From positions 85,066,249-85,130,248 of the forward strand of contig NC_079504.1 of the NCBI RefSeq assembly GCF_030052815.1: DNA of 64,000 nt, read 5' to 3'. The DNA is from Hevea brasiliensis. Taxonomy: Eukaryota > Streptophyta > Magnoliopsida > Malpighiales > Euphorbiaceae. Under the pieces are notes generated by a model. The model searched no databases and was not told the DNA's origin. It saw only the letters and a list, made by a program, of their open reading frames with translations. Shown one piece after another: positions 60,244 to 64,000 of this stretch. A program made the position numbers and the translations under genes. Every line of letters starts with the position of its first letter. Within the stretch, counting starts at the first letter, position 1.

Positions 60244-61657
60244 CAAATGCATAACTCAATGATAGACAAAAGAAATACATAATTATCTCTTATTGAAATA
60301 CTTAACGTAGATTTACCAAACAAATGCGAGATAAAACTCCTAACATCCCTATACTCACTAATCCAAGTCCAAAGACTTGTTGACTCTAATTATTAAATCA
60401 ATTGGTATTAAGTAATCCTCATCAAATCTAATAATCGCTTAAGAATAGGGGAAGTAGTTGTTGAACAATGATTTATAAAGCATAAATCATTTAAGACCAC
60501 TTCCTATTATTTCCTTGAGGTTATTATCAAAACTCTGGATCATAATCAATAAAACCTAATTGCTACTCACATTCAATCTTATACAACAACTACGCAGGAT
60601 TATGAAGATGAACTAGCAATTGATCACATTAAACAATTAACTAATTGTCCTTTTAGCTAATCATTCAATAGATAAAAATAATAAAAATTAAGAAAAACAA
60701 TAGATATTCAAAAGATATAATTTAAATTAATAACTTAGTCTTACAAATCATGCATAAGAACTAGAATCCCTTGAACTGAATTTAGAAACCTAGTCGCCAT
60801 GGCTTATAAAAGAAAAATAAATGGAGAAACCTAAACTATGGAGAATGAAGGTTTTGAGGGCGTGTTGAAGGTCCGAATGGATGTCTCCCTCATTGTTACC
60901 AAAGATGGTCTTTATAATAAAAACTAATTCACAAACTTGGAAAACTTTTGAATTTCAAAAGATAGATTCTCCGCTCCAATCACGACTAATTTTTAGCCAC
61001 TTCCTTTGCAGATTACTGGTCTAACTTCTTTAGGAAAGTTGTAGCCCTACTTCTTAGCTTTCCAACAGGTACTCATTTGCCCAAATCAGTCTATAGCCCA
61101 AGTTATGGGCCAAAAATTGAAACTGGTTACGACAGAGTATCCACCAAAATAACGACTTCATTGCCGTTTTTACCATTAAAATGGCCTTATCTCGCTTCGA
61201 TTACTTCACAACAATTGTAGAGGTGGTTCTTAAGGTTCAATTGGGCTTATGTTTGCTTCATTTGGACCTCCGAAGCTCCGTATATAAAATAAATCCCAAG
61301 ACTGGTCGTGACAAATCAAGAGTGGGCTTTTGCAATAGATCCATAGCTCATTTTGACAACCTTAGAGACTGATTTGGGTTTTAGTCCCTCTTTGTCATTT
61401 GTAATGCTCTGACTTAGCTTTTCACTTAATTAAATAGCACTCAATTTGGAGACTCACAACTTTAGAAACACCTAAAAAATACACCAAAGGTCAAATTAAT
61501 GCAAATACTAAAAATTTCTCTATTTATCACAATTATTCCAATAAATCTCAAAAAATATGCCTAATTGATAACTATACTTTAATCTCAATTAGGCATAAAA
61601 ATATACTAGAAACACTAAATGTGATGGGAGTAAAATTAATAAATTATGCACTTATCA
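60244..61657 (-). mobile_element. Second copy of the 1.68-kb insertion, truncated
   Basis: Matches 14565-15979 and ends in CACTTATCA before GACATTGA (61658-61665). The first 260 or so bases of the insertion are missing. Many small differences from copy 1 lie at CAG, CTG and nearby sites. Confidence 0.9.
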
Positions 61658-61796
61658 GACATTGATCATATTTGACCGAGACCCGAGGTTTACTTCGAGA
61701 TTTTAGAAGAAGTTACAGGAGTCGTTAGACACTCAACTGCACTTTAGTACGGCTTTTCATCCTCAGACGGATGGACAGTCTGAAAGGGTGATTCAG
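61658..61796 (+). pseudogene. Element A2 integrase core fragment
   Basis: [11 protein letters not shown] followed by TAG, then the DGQSERVIQ block, as in 15980-16118, with two base differences that I can see. Confidence 0.88.
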
Positions 61797-61876
61797 GTAA
61801 CCCTTAGAACTTAGTAAATTTTTATAAAGGTTGAAGAAATGATAATAATAATGACATGACATGAATGACATGATAG
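61797..61876 (+). other. Putative intron, A2 copy
   Basis: Same 80-nt GTAACC..GATAG segment as 16119-16198. Confidence 0.58.
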
Positions 61877-62630
61877 GTGCTAAAAGATATGCTTGGAGCT
61901 ACATTATTGACTTTGAAGGAAGTTGGGAGAAGTAACTTTCTTTGGTGGAGTTTGCTTATAATAACAGCTACTAAGCCAGGATAAAAATGGCTCTATATAA
62001 AGCATTGTATGGGAGGAGATGCAGGACTCCCTTATGTTGGACAAAGATGGGTGAAGAGAAAGTAGTAGGCCCAGACTTGGTGAAGCAGACTGAAGAAAAA
62101 GTGAAACTCAACAGAGACAATTTGAAAACCGCCTCAGACAGACAGAAGTCATATGCTGACCTGAGAAGAAAGGACATAGAGTATGAGATTGGTGATAAGG
62201 TATTTCTCAAGATATCACCTTGGAAAAAAGTGCTAAGATTTGGCAAAAAGAGTAAGCCAAGCCCTAGGTTTATTGGTCCATACGATGTCATTGAACGTGT
62301 GGGTCCAGTAGCCTATAGGCTAGCTTTACCACCTGAGCTGGACAAGATTCACAACATATTTCATGTGTCAATGCTCAGGAGATACAGATCAGATCCTTCA
62401 CATGTCATCTCAGCAGAAGAGATAATTGTACAACCTGATTTAACATATGAAGAAGAACCAATCAGAATCTTGGGACGAAGGTAAAAGGGCTCGAAATAAG
62501 AGAATTCCATTGGTGAAAGTCCTATGGAGACACCACAACACGTAAGAGGCAACATGGAGAGCGAGGAGATGATAAGGCAGCAGTTCCCTCGCTTGTTTAC
62601 ATCGAGGTAAATTTTAAGGATAAAATTTTT
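61877..62630 (+). pseudogene. Element A2 integrase C-terminus and chromodomain
   Basis: Identical in protein to element A from KALYGRRCRTPLCW to PIRILGR. A one-base loss near 62479 then breaks the frame before the chromodomain, and further small changes (near 62495, 62542 and 62556) follow. Element A is open across the same stretch, so some of these may be sequence errors. Confidence 0.88.
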
Positions 62631-62644
62631 ATTTAGAGGAAGAA

Positions 62645-64000
62645 TTAACGCCCTCACTTTAGATAGTCCGTACATTCTACTATTCCGATGACTAATGTCT
62701 ATTCTGGACACTAGAATGTCCGAATCGCACTTAAACTAGAGTGAGGAGACATAAATTGATGGAATAAATGTTAAGAAAATATGACAAAAATTAAGAGAAA
62801 ATAAAAAAAAAATGAAATGCAACTAGGTTAAATGAGCCGAGGTTCCGACGATGGATGACCATATCAGAAAGTAACTGTGAAGTCAGTTGTCGACCCCAGA
62901 CCCACGAGGAACCCTAGAAAATAATTTTTGGCACTTAATTAAAGGTTTATTGAGGTATAAATGACATTAAAAATGTCAAAAAAAATTCAAGAAAACTTAT
63001 TAATCAGTACAGACCAAAAATAACCTGACAAGCATAAGGAAGGGCATTTTGATCATTTCAACTCAAGAGTAGAATTTTGACCTAAATGTCCGTTAAAATG
63101 AATGGCAATAAATTTTAAAAATCCATTTGAAACATAAGGTAATTGTGGAATTAAAAAAGAGGACATAGAGGGAATTTTTGGAAATGTTAAAATTTAATTT
63201 TTTATAATTAATTATTAAATTAATTTTATGGGTATATATAGACATAAGAAGATAAAATTTCATTAAAACAAATCATTTCTTCTTCATTTCTTCCCATGGC
63301 CGAACCTTGCTCTCTTCTTCCTCCATGGATTTTCTTCTTTCCAAGCCTTGAATCCCTTCCATTCTCACCATAATTTTCATAAGTCCCTTCATTAAAATTT
63401 ATCCCCACACCTTGGGAAGTCTATAGACAGCCAAGAAAAGAGGAAACAAGGAGGTTTTCACAAGTCTAAGAATTGTCCATTTAAGGTTAGTGCATAATTT
63501 CTCTTTCTTTCTTCATTAAACCTTGAATTGAGGTTGAGATGAGTTAAAGTTGCATGAAAAATTAAGAAAAGAATGGGTTTGTGAAGGACCAAAAATTCGG
63601 CAGCCATAGGAGGTGAATGAAATTGATAGTTTTGATTTGGTTAGTGAAGTGGATTAATGAAGTTTATTGTATAGAAATTGAATTGCAAGGAAGTATGCAT
63701 GAGATTGAAACTTTGAAATTAGGTTTGATCTAGTTATTAGGCTTTTATGTTATTGTTTGAAATTGGCATCCTTGAGATTGATTGTTGCTTAATAGAAGTG
63801 TCATGTATGCCAAATTGTAGTTTAGAGATTGGAGGAAATGATTGGGAGTGTACATTTTCCATGCGAGTTTGAGACTTTATAAGTCCAAAGATGTGTTTTG
63901 AGCCATAACTTGAATTTGTGTTGCTCCAATTGATATGAGGCCAATTGAAGATGAAATTAGGCCAAAATAATCCATTTTCCATGAAGAAACTATGCCCAAA
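62645..64000 (+). repeat. Element A2 3' LTR, partial
   Basis: Matches 16972-18340. The opening TGTAACG of copy 1 is TTAACG here, so the terminal TG is lost, either truly or by a base-calling error. It continues past the window end. Confidence 0.9.

Larger units (their letters stand above)
60244..64000 (+). mobile_element. Second copy of element A, 3' part (A2)
   Basis: Collinear with about 14565 to 18340: the right part of the 1.68-kb insertion, the integrase end with its putative intron and chromodomain, and 1.36 kb of 3' LTR running off the window. The same insertion point and the same stops and frameshift are present, so it is a duplicate of one decayed locus (or an assembly duplicate), not an independent insertion. 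Its left edge abuts Copia gag near 60235-60245. Confidence 0.92.

Overview
This window is repeat-rich nuclear DNA of a flowering plant. It is AT-rich, the retroelements carry plant initiator-Met tRNA primer sites, and the main elements are Tekay/Del-type chromovirus Ty3/gypsy elements with 3-4 kb LTRs. A eudicot fits best; I cannot name the species from sequence alone. I find no host protein-coding gene, rRNA or tRNA gene. Essentially all 64 kb is nested LTR retrotransposons, their solo LTRs and decayed copies. Names used here: A, B, C, F (and A2, the second copy of A) are gypsy elements; D, E, G are Copia elements; LTR-1 to LTR-4 are solo or apparently solo gypsy LTRs.

Left third (1-20569). 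Element A (+) has its 5' LTR broken twice: by element B (-, only its 5' LTR, PBS, gag and part of protease lie in the window) and by solo LTR-4 (5337-9394, TSD TGGAC). A's decayed gag-pol follows (10505-16941). Its integrase is split by a 1678-bp non-coding insertion (14302-15979) with an 8-bp target repeat. The 3598-bp 3' LTR ends at 20569.

Middle (20570-47682). A gene-free AT-rich stretch is followed by a truncated Copia element (D) and a gypsy LTR fragment. Next is a Copia LTR start (E), split by the one structurally complete element, C: 25766-36861, 11,096 bp, TSD TTAAG, LTRs of 3120 and 3137 bp. The same Copia LTR is then cut by LTR-1 (-), which is itself split by solo LTR-2 (37629-41683, TSD ATAAA) and apparently by LTR-3 (44442-47641). 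A 13-N gap lies at 47683-47695.

Right third (47696-64000). This holds a decayed gypsy interior with its 5' LTR (F, -), a short LTR fragment in opposite orientation, and a Copia element (G, -) with 3' LTR, RNase H, RT, integrase, protease and gag remnants. The end is a second copy of the 3' part of element A (A2), including the same insertion at the same integrase site. Local sequence right of the gap differs from its paralogues in many small ways clustered at CAG/CTG, which looks like a base-calling or assembly problem.

The most interesting signals are non-coding. (1) A pair of stem-loops recurs in every gypsy LTR family here, with stem bases that change but stay complementary. (2) A degenerate module repeats about every 190-220 bp inside all gypsy LTRs, and also in the unrelated 1.68-kb insertion. 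(3) A 74-80-nt GT..AG segment interrupts integrase at the same codon in three copies. (4) Shared TAG stops sit at CHG (CAG/CTG) sites in different subfamilies.
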